Source of the DNA: Cordia subcordata
Lineage: Eukaryota > Streptophyta > Magnoliopsida > Boraginales > Cordiaceae
Length of the DNA stretch: 64,000 bases
NCBI GenBank assembly: GCA_028554755.1
Contig: JAPTOF010000031.1
Location: forward strand, 969,501 to 1,033,500
Direction of reading: 5' to 3'
In this document: one piece after another, positions 23,410-35,300 of the stretch
Layout of the letters: each line of letters begins with the position of its first letter
How positions within the stretch are numbered: the first letter of the stretch is position 1
Made by a program: the position numbers and the translations under genes
The notes under the pieces: generated by a model
Told to the model about the DNA's origin: nothing
Seen by the model: only the letters and a program-made list of their open reading frames with translations
Databases searched by the model: none

Positions 23410-24305
23410 CTAGGAGAGGCTTTCTATATCCTCGAGATCAAGATTTATAGATATAGATTGAAGAGGTTGTTGGGATTGTCCCAATCCACGTACATAGACA
23501 CAGTGCTAAAAAGGTTCAACATAGAAAATTCCAAGAAGGGCTCTCTTCCAATAGGCCATGGAATTTCTCTCTCCAAGAGGGATTGCCCTTCAACTGCTCA
23601 TGAGAGAAAGCGTATGAGTAGAGTACTTTATGCTTCAATAATAGGATCTACTATGTACGCTATGACTTGTACGAGGCCTGATGTGGCATACTCCTTAGGA
23701 GTGTTCAGTAGATACCAATCTAATCCCGATGAAAGACATTGACAAGTGGTAAGACCATCCTTAAGTATTTAAGAAATACCAAAGACCTATGCCTCGTCTA
23801 TGGGGGTTCTAACATGACCCTGGTAGGTTATACTGATTCTAGTTTCCAGTCAGATAGGGATGATAGTAAAAGCGTGTCAGGGTTCATGTTTACCTTAAAT
23901 GGTGGAGCTATCTGCTAGAATTGTTCCAAGCAACAGAGCATGGCTAATTCTGTTCGCGAGGCAAAATACATAGCAACACCTAATGCAGCGAAAGAAGCAG
24001 TTTGGCTCAAGAAATTCACCATTGAGCTTAGGGTTATTCCTAACTTAGCTTATCCAAACACAATCTTTAGCGATAGTACTGGTGCTATTGCTCAAGTGAA
24101 GGAACCTCGATCGCACCAGAAAGCCAAACATGTGCTAAGATGTTACCACTTGATCTGAGATATTATAGCTAGAGGTGGTGTCATTCTACAGAAGATCGAC
24201 AGAAAAGAGAATTTGGATGACCCATTTACTAACACCCTCGAGGTCAAGGAGTTTGATTTACATCGAGAGAAGACAGGTATAAGATATAGATCTGACTGGC
24301 TTTAG
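23410..24305 (+). pseudogene. copia-1 reverse transcriptase end and RNase H
   Basis: This continues the RT frame cut by element (b): LGEAFYIL, then GLSQSTYIDTVLKRFNIENS, TCTRPDVAYSLGVFSRYQSNP (23,458-23,742), then RNase H pieces YTDSSFQSD at about 23,830, SVREAKYIA, NAAKEAVWLKKF and EPRSHQKAKHVLRCYHLI at 23,940-24,158. A stop after the HLI and further stops make it non-functional. Order and spacing are normal for copia. Confidence 0.92.
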
Positions 24306-24307
24306 TC

Positions 24308-24319
24308 TAAGTGGGAGAT
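24308..24319 (+). other. Polypurine tract of copia-1
   Basis: TAAGTGGGAGAT lies immediately before the 3' LTR start TGTTCGG, the usual copia arrangement. Confidence 0.85.
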
Positions 24320-25849
24320 TGTTCGGAATAGTGTCCTAAAGTCAACCATCTATTGTATTTCTAGAATTGTTCACATACAAGATAACTTAATAATATTTGG
24401 CCATTACATCATATCGCACATCTTCTCTTATTTTGATCATGATGCAGTTTTTTAGAACAAATGTGTGGGATCATGTGAATGGGACTTGATTCTGATTGTT
24501 CGTAAAATCTGTTCACAACCAAATGATGGAATTGGTATTGGAATGTTAATTCCTTCATGTAGAGGTTAATGTTTGTCACATGGGTTAGTCATCCTTATGA
24601 CCAATGGGTGTTGGGATACCAGTATGACACATAGGTATGGTGTAAAGACATGCTTACTAAACATGACTCGTTTACAAGCATTTTGTGGTACTTACCCTAC
24701 TGTCAAAGGATGGCTTGTGGCGTACTTGGTTGTAGTATTCCTTTCAACCTGAGACTGTCATAGAGGTTTATGCATTGCTCCTCGTACTTTGGTGCCAAAC
24801 TACCCAAATTTCCAATTTGGTGACAAAGGGTTATTGGGTGTGAACAAGTGTCGCGAAGCCGATGAGCAGGACAAGATGGGATTGACCTGCTCCGAGTATT
24901 GGGAGAATGATGTTCCACTTAGTCTTAACTTATTAAGACTTTGGTCAAAGCTTTCTGCATGATGTGTTACGGAGATGTGTCATGATGAGTCATGACAAAG
25001 TTTGGACTTAATATGGAATAACTAATTAGGGGTTTGACAGTTAACCATGCTCCTAGAGCTATTTTGGAATATCGAGGGTCATAGGGGATCTTCCATAGTG
25101 CCCAGGTTCAGTGACAGTTGCCTTGCAATTTTTCAGCTCATTCGGACGTTGGCAACTATTGCTAGACGTTATATCCAATTAGTACAAAGATTATCTTTGT
25201 ACTACCATCTTAAGTTTGAACCTATGGAGTCACGCAAAAGGTCAAGAATTTTATTGATGGATTAATCTACAATATTTAATTGAGAATTAAATATTCCATT
25301 ATTTAATTGTGAATTAAATAAAAGGAATTAATAATTAATGTGTTTGAATATTTAATTAAGAATTAAATATTTAATATTAGTTATTAAGAGGTCACGAATT
25401 TAATTTCATCTAACTTTTGCTAGCACAAGAAAATGTGGCATGAATTAAATCTTGGGCTAAATGGGTTAAAAAATTGAATAGTGATTTAATTTCAAATTGG
25501 ACTAAAAAGGTTTGGGCTCAATTGGGTTAGAGGAATTGAACCTAGGACTTGTGAAAGCCCAACACCTTTTGTTCTATAAAAAGAGAGGTATTGTACATAT
25601 GATTTAATTTTGGTTATTAGCTTTTCTACAGAGGACAAAAATCGCTTCTTCCTTAAAACCCTAGCCTCCATTAATAAATCTTGGTTGTGTATGTAGAGGA
25701 GGAAGATCAAGCTTCCACAAGGCTTCACATCAAGAACACGTATTTGCGTCATGAATATCTAGGCATTCATCGTGTTTTTCGTGAATTTTTAATTTTCAAG
25801 ATCCTGATCCTAGAAGAATTTTGTGAAAAATTTTGGCAGAATTCCTTCA
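24320..25849 (+). repeat. 3' LTR of copia-1
   Basis: It starts TGTTCGGAATAG and ends CCTTCA; partner of 9,114-10,560. A TATA box lies at 25,575-25,582. It is followed by the target duplication ATATT. Confidence 0.9.
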
Positions 25850-25854
25850 ATATT

Positions 25855-26540
25855 CACAACACCTTAGCCTAGAACACGAAGAATTGCACTAATTAGACAT
25901 CAATCCTCTATAATGTCCCTAGAACGGTGGTGCATAATTTAGGAATAGCCTAGTTCGAGATCCTTTAGCTTTAAGTCCAGCTAATAGGACTCTAGGTGGG
26001 GTTTAGTCGGCTTCACTGACCTTAGGTCTTGGTTTTAAATCCAACTAATGGTCTAAGAGCTAGGGAAAGATTGTTCTAAAACACCTAGGTAGCTTTCTAG
26101 TCCCTTCTATGGCCTTAGATACATAAGGATCATGCTGTAGCTCTAAGTGTGCACACTTAGGGACAGACCAATGCCGAGTCTGGGGATTAATTAGGATACT
26201 AGCTAGCAACCTAGTATCAAAGCATTGCATAGATAAGCCAATTCCCTTAATCCCATAGTATGAGTTGAGAATAACCCACTAGCAAGCATAGGTGACCCTA
26301 AAACCTTTCCTTTGGTAATCTGTATAGTTCCTTTTTCCTTCGTTTTGCTCCCTAGAATCCAACAAGTACAAAAATATGCTTAGTCTAGGTTTCTTTTTAG
26401 GCATCTTCTAGAGCACACACACATAGGATTCCTTCCACACATTAGCCTCCATGTTGTTCGACAACTGTACTTGTACACACTATATTGCATGATCTGTATG
26501 CTTGCGAATCTTTTAGGGTTTACACCTTAGAGGCACATCA
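25855..26540 (+). repeat. 3' LTR of element (a), right part
   Basis: After the copia-1 target duplication the Athila-type LTR resumes: GCTTTAAGTCCAGC blocks at 25,960-26,050, TGTATGCTTGCGAATC at 26,492 and the end GGCACATCA, all counterparts of the end of the (b) LTR. The next base belongs to a different element (f). Confidence 0.8.
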
Positions 26541-26644
26541 GAGAAGATGTACGATATGACGTAAGGCCAAAAGTGAGACTATTCATGTACAAATTAGTAA
26601 GAAGTCTACAATAGACGACTGACTTTAGGACACCATTCCTAACA

Positions 26645-26659
26645 ACCTTCCACTTGGAC
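26645..26659 (-). other. Polypurine tract of element (f)
   Basis: On the minus strand GTCCAAGTGGAAGGT precedes the LTR start TGTTAGG, matching TAAGTGGGAGAT plus TGTT in copia-1. Confidence 0.75.
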
Positions 26660-29200
26660 TAAAGCCAGGAAAATCTATTTCTTATACCCATCTTTTCACG
26701 ATCCCGAAGGCTTTAGCTAAGAAGTTGGCAAAACATTCTTTGTCATATGTTATTTGCAAAAGATCATTACCTCTAGCTTGAAGAAGGCAGTCACATCCAA
26801 ACACAAGCTTAGAATTGTTCTAACAAACATAATCTCAAATACTGTGGCTATCATCCCTATTTGACTGGGAGTTAGAATTAGTCTAACTAATTAGTTTCAG
26901 GGCAAACTCTCCATAAATAGGCCATTGGTATTTTCACACTCCAAGTGCTGGAGGATGGTCCCACCAATTACCAACACTCCTTAGGATCATGATGACACAA
27001 GTTGGTAATATCAGAAGAGTATGCCTTATCATGTCTTGTCCATGACAAAACATACTTAGTGTATCCTAAGCAATTAGAATTCTACCCATATATGCCTTTC
27101 AGAGAAATTTGTCAAACAAATTTTCTTGAGGAATGAATTTCCCAATACCTTCTTAGAATTCAATATGTTGAACTCTTTCAGCACAAAGCCAATGTACGTA
27201 TACTAGGACCATCTCAGTTACGTCTCTAATCTATCAACATAGGCTATGATCCCAAGCACATATGATACCTTTCCTAAAGCATTTATGGAGAACAAAGATA
27301 ATAGCTATACCTTTCCATTTTATAGTATCAAAAATGTTATCCACATTATTATACTATAAACAAGCACATGATCATTAGCCTACTAACAAATAAGGCACAC
27401 TTCATTCCTAAAGAAGGCATATATCTTGATACTTCAATTGAAATGTACGAAACCAAGAACTTGCATAAGTCGATACATGGACCTCTGAGGCATATACTAT
27501 ATAATCTTACCTATAGCTGTGAACTCTTTAAGATATGTCATACACACCCTTTTTCAACTCAACATACAGGTAAGTTGTTTAGACGCCTTCTAATCAGATT
27601 TCATAATACAAACATTCATCTTATACATGAATCACACTAATTACATTGAGCATCATTACCAGTAGAAATGTCTTGTCATAGTCAAACTACATCATTGACA
27701 AGGCCTCCTAACAACTAGTTGGGCATTGTAGGTCTTAACCCACTAAAACCCCTTCATGAACCATTTTTCACTGTACAAGTCTTACCTTACCCTTACCTTA
27801 CCCCTTATGTAGCCAACCAACGTCCATACATTGTTGACATTTGTGGTTTACTGAAGGATTGCCTCAGAATAAGCAAGTTCTTAGAATTATGCCTCTGTCT
27901 AACATCTTTACAAGTGATCTTATTCACATCGTACTTTAATAGTTTAATGGAATTTCCACCTTGGATAAGGATTTTACACTTTTCCATTGGACATCATACC
28001 TTACCAAATCACCTTATGTATGCTGAACAATTCTTCGACCTTTCAATGAAAGTGTACATCTTATTATCATACCCTTATCTACTGACTGGCTAGATGTTGT
28101 AGCTCAACATTTAAGCATTTGTCTCTAATATACATTCCAAGGATATGGTCAAAACCGTAAGTTACATAATGGATCAAACTATATCCAACAATGTTTCATT
28201 TCTCCTTTCTGACATATCATTCAACTATGGAATAGTAGCAGGAATCCATTATATAAGAATCTCTTTCTCTTTTAGGCAAATGAGAGACTTCCTTAAAAGA
28301 TATCTATTTCTATGATGAGATCATAGAATGATACCATCTTAGCCAACATACACTATGTTAAAAGGATGAGCTTATTTCAGTTCACAATGCATGATAATAA
28401 CTTTATTCATAACATCATTAATATCATGCTTATTTCTACTAGCAAATGGGTCTACAATAACGAGTTATAGGGACTGTTTGTATCTTATACAAAGCCAATA
28501 GGATCTACTGAATTTGCAAGGTGTTATGATATATGCACCTCATGCAACAACCTCTTTCTACTTTTAGTCTCCCAAGATAGGACAACACTAGACTTTAAAG
28601 ACTTTTCTTCTTCTAGCATTTGAATATTCAGAGATGTATTGTATGTGAACCAATTGCAACTACCTAGTGGGGTTTTAAACCTCACTTAGTAATTTAATGG
28701 ATGATTCACCTCTCACTAAAATAATGTTCTCCCTAGAAGCTGGTTATCTTACTAGAAGATCCATAGCAGCTTGAAAGGTCTATTGTAGTCAACAATTGAC
28801 TTGCATGTCTTGACCAATTCAAGAAGGAAGGTGATATTAAGGGGTGAGAATTAAGAATAATACACCTGCTTACCTTCTTAAAAGAAGTAGGCAAGTGACA
28901 TTTGCTTCTCAATTTATTATGCCTTGTACAGTACATGGATATTTCACCCCTCAACTAAGTGTTGAAGACAGTATATTAGATCTTTATGTCTCTCTACATC
29001 AAATGTGTAGGAAGACTCACCCAACTTTTGAATATAGATCTATGAGCTAGCATATGCAGCATTTGCTATGAAGATGATTTTTCATTACAGACCTTATGCC
29101 TCATCAACTAATTGATGATCATCCTGACACTTGTAACTAATTGGTCTCACTTATGCCAAGTTTGTTTAGAATATACAAAACACATTTATGATGGTGATTA
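26660..29200 (-). pseudogene. copia (f) gag-pol remnant, heavily decayed
   Basis: On the minus strand, text such as VLKEFNILNSKK and NANGLFMESLP can be followed at about 27,190-26,880, then LTPSQIGMIA and, near 26,700, LAKAFGIVKRWV, the counterparts of VLKRFNIENSKK and the C-terminal end of RNase H in copia-1. Beyond 27,400 no domain is clear. Many stops are present. The plus-strand ORFs at 27,368, 27,719 and 28,844 are shadows of this relic. Confidence 0.65.
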
Positions 29201-30439
29201 ATTAAATAGTAATATATCTATAACATATTGAGATTTATGAAAGCAAATAACAAATATGAAGAATGTAAACAAGCCATTGTATATGAATCATCATTCCTAG
29301 AGACATGGCCCAATGTCTAAAAGATCCTCCCATTATTTTATTCAGACTGATAGCCTCTACCTTCAATCCGAATAAGCTTCCAAATCCAAACCCCTTTAGT
29401 GGTACTGAGATCTAAAATAGTTGTACATAAGCCAACCGGCCCACCTATGGATATTGTTTGGTAGGTTCATAACCAATTGCTTCTCCAAACAACTCTCAAT
29501 AGTCAATTCTCCCCCAAGCATCTCTTTAGTAAGACTGAGGTCCTCTATTGAAAAGTTCAGTTAAGTGAAACCATTAACATGAACTCCCAAGGTCTTCCTC
29601 TAAGCCTTAATGAACAAGCCCGACGATGGTCGGCCCACCTGCTCATTAGTCTAAAAGGATTTCAAGGGCTTCATATAGTGAATAATAATCCCAATATTCC
29701 AATAAATGTCAAGCCTAAGGGCCTCTAACATTTATTAGAACATTGGGCCCATTATTATTTACTTTAATGGGAGGCAATGATTTGAGCATCTCCATGTCCA
29801 AACTGCTTAATGAACTTAATAATTTTGCATATTTTGTAGAGATGATAAGCGCATTTGTTTTAATAGCCATATCCTTTTATTAATCAAAAATTGGCATACA
29901 AAAACTACATATATATATGTATATATATGAGCACATGTGGGTGGTTATAGGCTTTTCCAAGTGTGGCCCGTTAGAGCTATCATGGGCCACTCTATTATGC
30001 AAGTAAGGTTATTACCTATTAATATTAGGAAACTCGGATTGGGCTGAACCTTTTAGTTCTTGGTCTAGTAAGGTTATTACCTATTAATATTGGAAAACTT
30101 GGATTGGGCCGAGCCTTCTAGTTCTTAGTCTTCATCTCCTCGTCTTGATAGCGCTTTAACTATTAATTACATTAACTAGAAGAAAAACTTCTTTTCAAGG
30201 AGGTGATACATCACTTGGGAGAGAGGATTACAACTAGAATCTGAGATAAGGCTAGGCTCGCAGGCCCAATTTAATCCCAAAAACAATTACAATAATAGAT
30301 AACACAAAGATGTATAACATGCATGGATGCAAGCCCATAACCACACCAAAATATGTCATACGTCATAATAAGGAAAAGACATAAATAATTTCATGATTTT
30401 ATTGCATAACCATTGGATCTATTTAATTATATTAAATCA

Positions 30440-30925
30440 ATCCCTTTAATTAGTTAAAACCAAATTTCAATTAACTGAGGTCAAAATCTTCATTTTTGAC
30501 TAGCTAGGGGTTTTCAATTAATTAAAATCTCATTTTAAATTTATTGGAGTCAAAATCTAATTTTGACTAGTTTGTGGACTTTATTCAATTAATTGAAACT
30601 CCTTTCTAATTAATTGGGGTCAAAATCACTATTTTGACCAACTAAAATGCTAATCCAATTAATTAAAACTCTTTTAAATTCATTTGGGATCAAAATATCA
30701 ATTTTAACTAATTAAAGGGCCTTGACAATTAATTAAAACTCCTTGTAAATTAATTTGAGTTAAAATCTCAATTTTGACTAATTTTGGGTAAATATTAAAT
30801 TAATTAGAACTACTTTCCAATTAATGTGGGTCAAAATCTAAATTTTGACAAATTAGAAACTTTATCCAATGGATAAAAAACTAATTTAAAAAAAGTTGGT
30901 CTCAAAAATCTTATTTTTGACATAT
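30440..30925 (-). repeat. Seven-unit, 70-bp tandem repeat with a hairpin in every unit
   Basis: Units share AATTAATTAAAACTC, then GGGGTCAAAATC..ATTTTGACTAATTAA. The inverted repeats start at 30,480, 30,549, 30,619, 30,689, 30,759, 30,830 and 30,899, so the spacing is 69-71 bases. Each can form an 8-bp stem with a 3-5-base loop. Sequence between hairpins varies more than the hairpins. The array lies in the leader of element (f); copia-1 has about three decayed units at the matching place. Confidence 0.85.
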
Positions 30926-31250
30926 TAAGGGCTATAAAAAAAATTCATATATTTGTTACAAGATAAGTTTACTTTATCAAATAAAATACCTCATGAACTA
31001 GTATTTATCAATTTAACATTTAAATTGACATTTAATTTGAAACTATTGGGCTCAAACAACAATTTCAAAATGATTCAAAGGGTAATAGTGCAATTATCTA
31101 AAAGAGCATTATTTAAATTATTAAGAAATAAAAAAAAATTTTGGAAAAATATTCAATCTAAATGGTTTATAAAAAGTCACTTAAAAAAACAATTTACTAA
31201 TATACATATTAAATTAACCTTTGATTTTAAATTACATATGAATGTGGCCT

Positions 31251-31990
31251 AATTATATTTTATTAGTCATACTAATAAAACATCAACCACAGCCCAAGAA
31301 TAGTTTTAATTGTGTATAAATCCAAACAGGAAAATTAAACTTAGAATCAAATAAGTCAAAACTTTTTTTATAGACCATTAAAAGTCTACCGCTGAACCCG
31401 TCTGCCCAAAACCAATTTGCTTCTAAGAATTTAAACGCAAAAAATTCAGCCATCACTATAAAGAAGAACAATCTACATTTACGCCCACTATATCGGCCCA
31501 ATCTGTCTAGCCTATGCAGAACCACCATCAGCTGCTCCTAAAACCAGCGCCGCCACCTTATAGGCCCTACCTAGCATCGCCGGCCACAACAACGTTGCAA
31601 CATTGGCGATGATTATGCCCGAAGATCTTTAGCGACCCTTTTCCTTGCACTCCGATCAGCTCCTCCGTCAAGCACCGCCGTCCACCATCATCACCTTCGC
31701 CTCCATTTCATCCACCTTTTGCCGCGACACCGGCCACCTTTCGCGGCGCTAAGACCACCAGAAATTTGCCATCGTCGTCGCCGTTCAAGCTGTATGAGCC
31801 ACACCCATCGGAGCAGCCCCTAGGCCGATCCACCATTAAAGCCTACCTACGTGCATCGAGCTTTCACAGGCGTGCATGCCAGCCACTCTACATCGTGCGA
31901 GCACCACCAGACAGTTCCCCTAGCTCCACTGCTTCAACTTCGACGCTCCATGCAAAGTACAAATGCTGAGTAAAATTACCACATTAACAC
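31251..31990. other. Unassigned, with a GC-rich island at 31,550-31,980
   Basis: The first 250 bases are AT-rich and resemble nothing else here. The next 430 bases are strikingly GC-rich for this window, with CCGCCACC and CGTCGTCGCCG runs. A 67-codon plus-strand ORF at 31,766-31,969 (Ser, Pro and Arg rich) has no domain and may be chance. It could be a 5' leader of a retroelement or a captured gene fragment. Confidence 0.4.
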
Positions 31991-34900
31991 ACTAAAACCA
32001 AGTGTGCACAACCTTGGCTGAGTGATCAGACCTAAATGTGTCTAGAACTAAGGAGACATAGTCCCTACAGTGTAAACTTGGTCTTAAGAAAGATCTTGCA
32101 ATTGAGCCGTGGAAGAAAAGGAGTTAGACACTGGATTCTAAGCTGAGGGACAAGGCCACACGTCGTCTGCGGCACAAAATTTTATTGTAGAACTAGTGCA
32201 TGCTCTTTTAGCATCCGAGACGTTCATGGAGTTTGTAGCGCCTAAAATCCTTAAGCGAAGAGGAATGGACTGCGAATAGACCTTATACATTACATCTGTT
32301 CATTAAAAAGCCAGCACTAGATTAAAGAGAAATAAGGCGGTGCGCAGATCAATGCTTGATCAAAGGAAAGGGGATGGCCCGCACCTCTTATTAATTCATA
32401 TAAAATCATCAAAAGCTCACCTAAAGCAGGCATCGGACTATGCACCCAAGCCAAGTCTATCCGCTCCCATGGCTGCTGCAATAGCTTATGACGAAATGCT
32501 ATAGCATTAACTCATATACCCAAGCTAACCATGCGGGAGAAAGAATGAGCTTAGCAAAGAGCATCTCGACAAAGCAAGATGGGCAGATTTCACGGGTTAT
32601 GCTTTCATCTAGGAGCAATATGAACAGGAGGTAAATCCCTAGTGGGATTGGTCGGTCAAGAAGGGAAAAAAACCGCATAGACGGACCCCAAAGCTTTTTC
32701 GGGCATCACGTGCTGATACACTTTTTCTACTTATTGTTGCTCCTGCTACTCGTTGAGTTTCCAGATTTCGCAAGTAACTCATTGGTAAAAGCTGGCATTT
32801 TATCTCTCGTTCTTGCACAAGTGATTGCTTCTTTATGGTGCAACTTTCGCTTCCATAACAACTTGCAAGGACCTTAGAACAGAATTCAGCGGCCATGCAT
32901 TCATCATGAATGAAGGAGCACAAAAGACGGACCCTTCAGCTTTGCGTTGGATTCAACAAAATGAAAAATAATGGTGGACGCATCGAGGAACTGTCTAATA
33001 GTAGGTGAACAGGAAGGAAGCAGACATGCGGAACCATTATTCAGGAAGGATCCATCTATATGGCTTTTTTCCAAGAGAAAAATAGGTGCAAAGCTACACG
33101 ACTCAGTTTGATCATTTTTTGCGTTCTCATTTGAGTGGTGGGTGTGAAAGGATTAAGGCACGACCTGCTTGAGATCCTTGAGGATGAATGAAGAAGACAA
33201 ATTAGTAAATCAAAGAAAGAATAAGAAAGGAAGTGGGTATGTAGACCATGCATATTCATTTACGAGAAGCACATGTTGATGAAGCGAAACTTGGGCATGA
33301 TAAAAAGATAGAGCAAACTCTTATATTCTGTTGTGATGTCGATAAAGAAGGGATGTGAGGTGGACCCCGAGCTATTGGGTTCAACAAGAAGAAAGAGCAT
33401 GCATATCGGGGGGGGTCTCCTATGCCAAGCGTTAACCCAAGAACAAAGTAGCGCACAAGTCAAGCATGAAATATTCACTTTAAGCTACGTAGTTGATAGC
33501 CTGTAGAGAATTGAAGAGCCAAGCAACTTGGCTGAAAACGTGAGGGACCACTTTGCGTTTGTTGGATCAATGTTGCACATAAAACAACGAGTCTAAGTTC
33601 CTCAAGATGCCACGGAAGAGAAGAAAAAAGTAAGAAGCTCGGTGATGGCCAGAGATGTCCATCAAATGCTCGCTTAATCTAAAATGGGCATGAGTGTTTA
33701 GTTGCGACTATTATGAGGTGTTTCTGAATGAAAATAAAAAGACAAGCAAGAGGGATCGGACTCTCGTGCCTTGCTACCAATTCAAGGAAGAAGAAAAATA
33801 AAAGAGGGGCGTGCCATGGCCTAAGGTGTTCGTTCAGTGTGTAACAATAATAAGGAAAAAGTGAAATTTATACCTTGTTTACGCAAAGAGAAGGGGACCA
33901 AAAGGCCAAAAAGGCTGGAGCAAAGGCAATTTTAAGCCAGCAGATGGTGAAAGCTTCTAAGATCCTGTTTGGATTGACTTTTAGTACTTTTTTTTTTAAA
34001 AGTTATATTAAATTTGTAATAACTATTTGATTTAATTTCTAAAAAAGCTAAAACTCTGAAAAAAGTTGTATTTGAGCTTTTTTCACAAGCTAAAATTTTC
34101 AGCTTCTCAAAAAAATTATTTTTCAAAAACTGTCAAAAAAGTGCTTTTAAAAAAAACCAATCTAAACGAGCCTTACAAAGCTTGGAAAAATATAGAACGT
34201 CGCAATACACAGGTGCTGAAACTATGGCACAGAAGAATGGTTCTGAAATGGCTAGAAGGAAAACAAGTAGTGGGACGGATCCCAACATGGTACGACCACC
34301 AGAAAAGAGGAAAAAAAAACAAATGGTAAGTTGTAAAGGAACAAAACTCACCTTGAATCACGTAAAAGGCAAGAATGTGGTTTTGATTGATTTGCTGCTA
34401 GCATGGGATTATGGGTCTTGAGAAAAGAGATTCCCAATCAGCTATAAGTTTCCAAGAGCAATCGAGAAATGGAGCTTTAGACGAAGTTCTTACTTGGGAA
34501 GGAAAGCCAATCACAATACGAGAAGCAGCGCGTGCCTGATATGCAGACCTTAGAATAGGTTTCCAAGTTAAGCACGATCGACTCACGTTTGTTTTTGATG
34601 GCACATAAACTAAAATGCGTGCGTGCATGGACCTGTTGTCGCACACTTCGAGCATATATATAAGGCCAGAGATGAGTTGAAGTTGCTGATTGCAACATGG
34701 GAAGTAACGAGGTGTCTATGCGCCGGGGCTCATACATATATAACTGGGTGTTTTAACTTCGACAAGTAAGGAAAATGAAATGGGTATAAAACCCCCCTCA
34801 GCCATGCAAAATAGGGGCACTATTTGCAGTAAATAGAAAGCCCTAAGGAGAAAACTTGAAACAGGGAAAAAAGAGGGTTTTGAAGAAGTGAAAGAAATGA

Positions 34901-35300
34901 AATATAGGGTGGACCCTCACGTTCGGCATATGCTTGAAGGAAAATATGCAAAAAATGAAGTTACAAAGTCAGATGAAGTTCTTCTTCTGAGCATACAAGC
35001 AAGAAAGATGTATGGGTGTACAGGAGAAGGCATTGGTGATGAGCATTAAGCAAAGATAATGGCGAGAAGTCCATGAAGAGGAGAAGACCCCCCTGCATCA
35101 TGTCACCTCAAGATTAACAAGTGTGAATAAAAGCAAGCAAGCACAAAAAGATTCACCTCGAGCTACGACGCTGATAAGCTCGTAAACAAGTTTGAAAACA
35201 AGCAGCTTGGTTAAAAGCATGAGAGACCAGTACGTTCTCAAACACTTTTGAGTGCTATTTACAATGTGGAGAAGACACTTCAAAAAGAGTCATAACAGGA
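31991..35300. other. Long non-coding stretch with diverged internal duplications, possibly a very long LTR
   Basis: No coding domain is visible on either strand. The segment 33,430-33,560 resembles 35,100-35,250: AAGCATGAAATATTCAC..GCTACG then CAAGCAACTTGGCTGAAAA then GTGAGGGACCA, against AAGCACAAAAAGATTCAC..GCTACG then CAAGCAGCTTGGTTAAAA then ATGAGAGACCA. A GGTGGACCC or CGGACCC motif recurs at about 32,930, 33,360, 34,910 and 35,455. An LTR-like end follows at 35.8-36.1 kb, so this may be the U3 part of a long LTR. That is inference. Confidence 0.35.
33961..34172. mobile_element. MITE of about 212 bp
   Basis: The left end GATCCTGTTTGGATTGACTT and the right end, reverse-complemented, GGCTCGTTTAGATTGGTTTT form degenerate terminal inverted repeats, and the inside is AT-rich and foldable. 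TAA precedes and TTA follows it, compatible with a three-base target of PIF/Harbinger-like elements with one change. It encodes nothing. Confidence 0.65.

Larger units (their letters stand above)
9114..25849 (+). mobile_element. Ty1/copia LTR retrotransposon copia-1, inserted in the LTR of (a) and carrying element (b)
   Basis: Two LTRs, 9,114-10,560 and 24,320-25,849, bound the element. The five bases before it (9,109-9,113) and after it (25,850-25,854) are both ATATT, a perfect target duplication. It has an initiator tRNA-Met type primer site, a long leader, gag, integrase, reverse transcriptase and RNase H in copia order, and a polypurine tract. Element (b) splits the reverse transcriptase at 16,417/23,405. 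All coding parts are broken. The flanking sequence on both sides is element (a) LTR. Confidence 0.92.
26541..31250 (-). mobile_element. Ty1/copia element (f), same family as copia-1, truncated
   Basis: It is in reverse orientation. The first 104 bases of its 3' LTR (26,541-26,644) match copia-1 (TGTTAGGAATGGTGTCC), then the LTR is interrupted by element (a). Next come a polypurine tract, degraded RNase H and RT, a leader matching copia-1 at 29,300-29,890, and the 70-bp repeat array. Its internal length is shorter than in copia-1, so part of pol is deleted. The 5' LTR and primer site were not found; the right end at about 31,250 is where similarity to the copia-1 leader stops. Confidence 0.75.

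Noticed and set aside
27719..28093. 124-codon plus-strand ORF in copia (f)
   Set aside because: Antisense to the copia relic, without domain.
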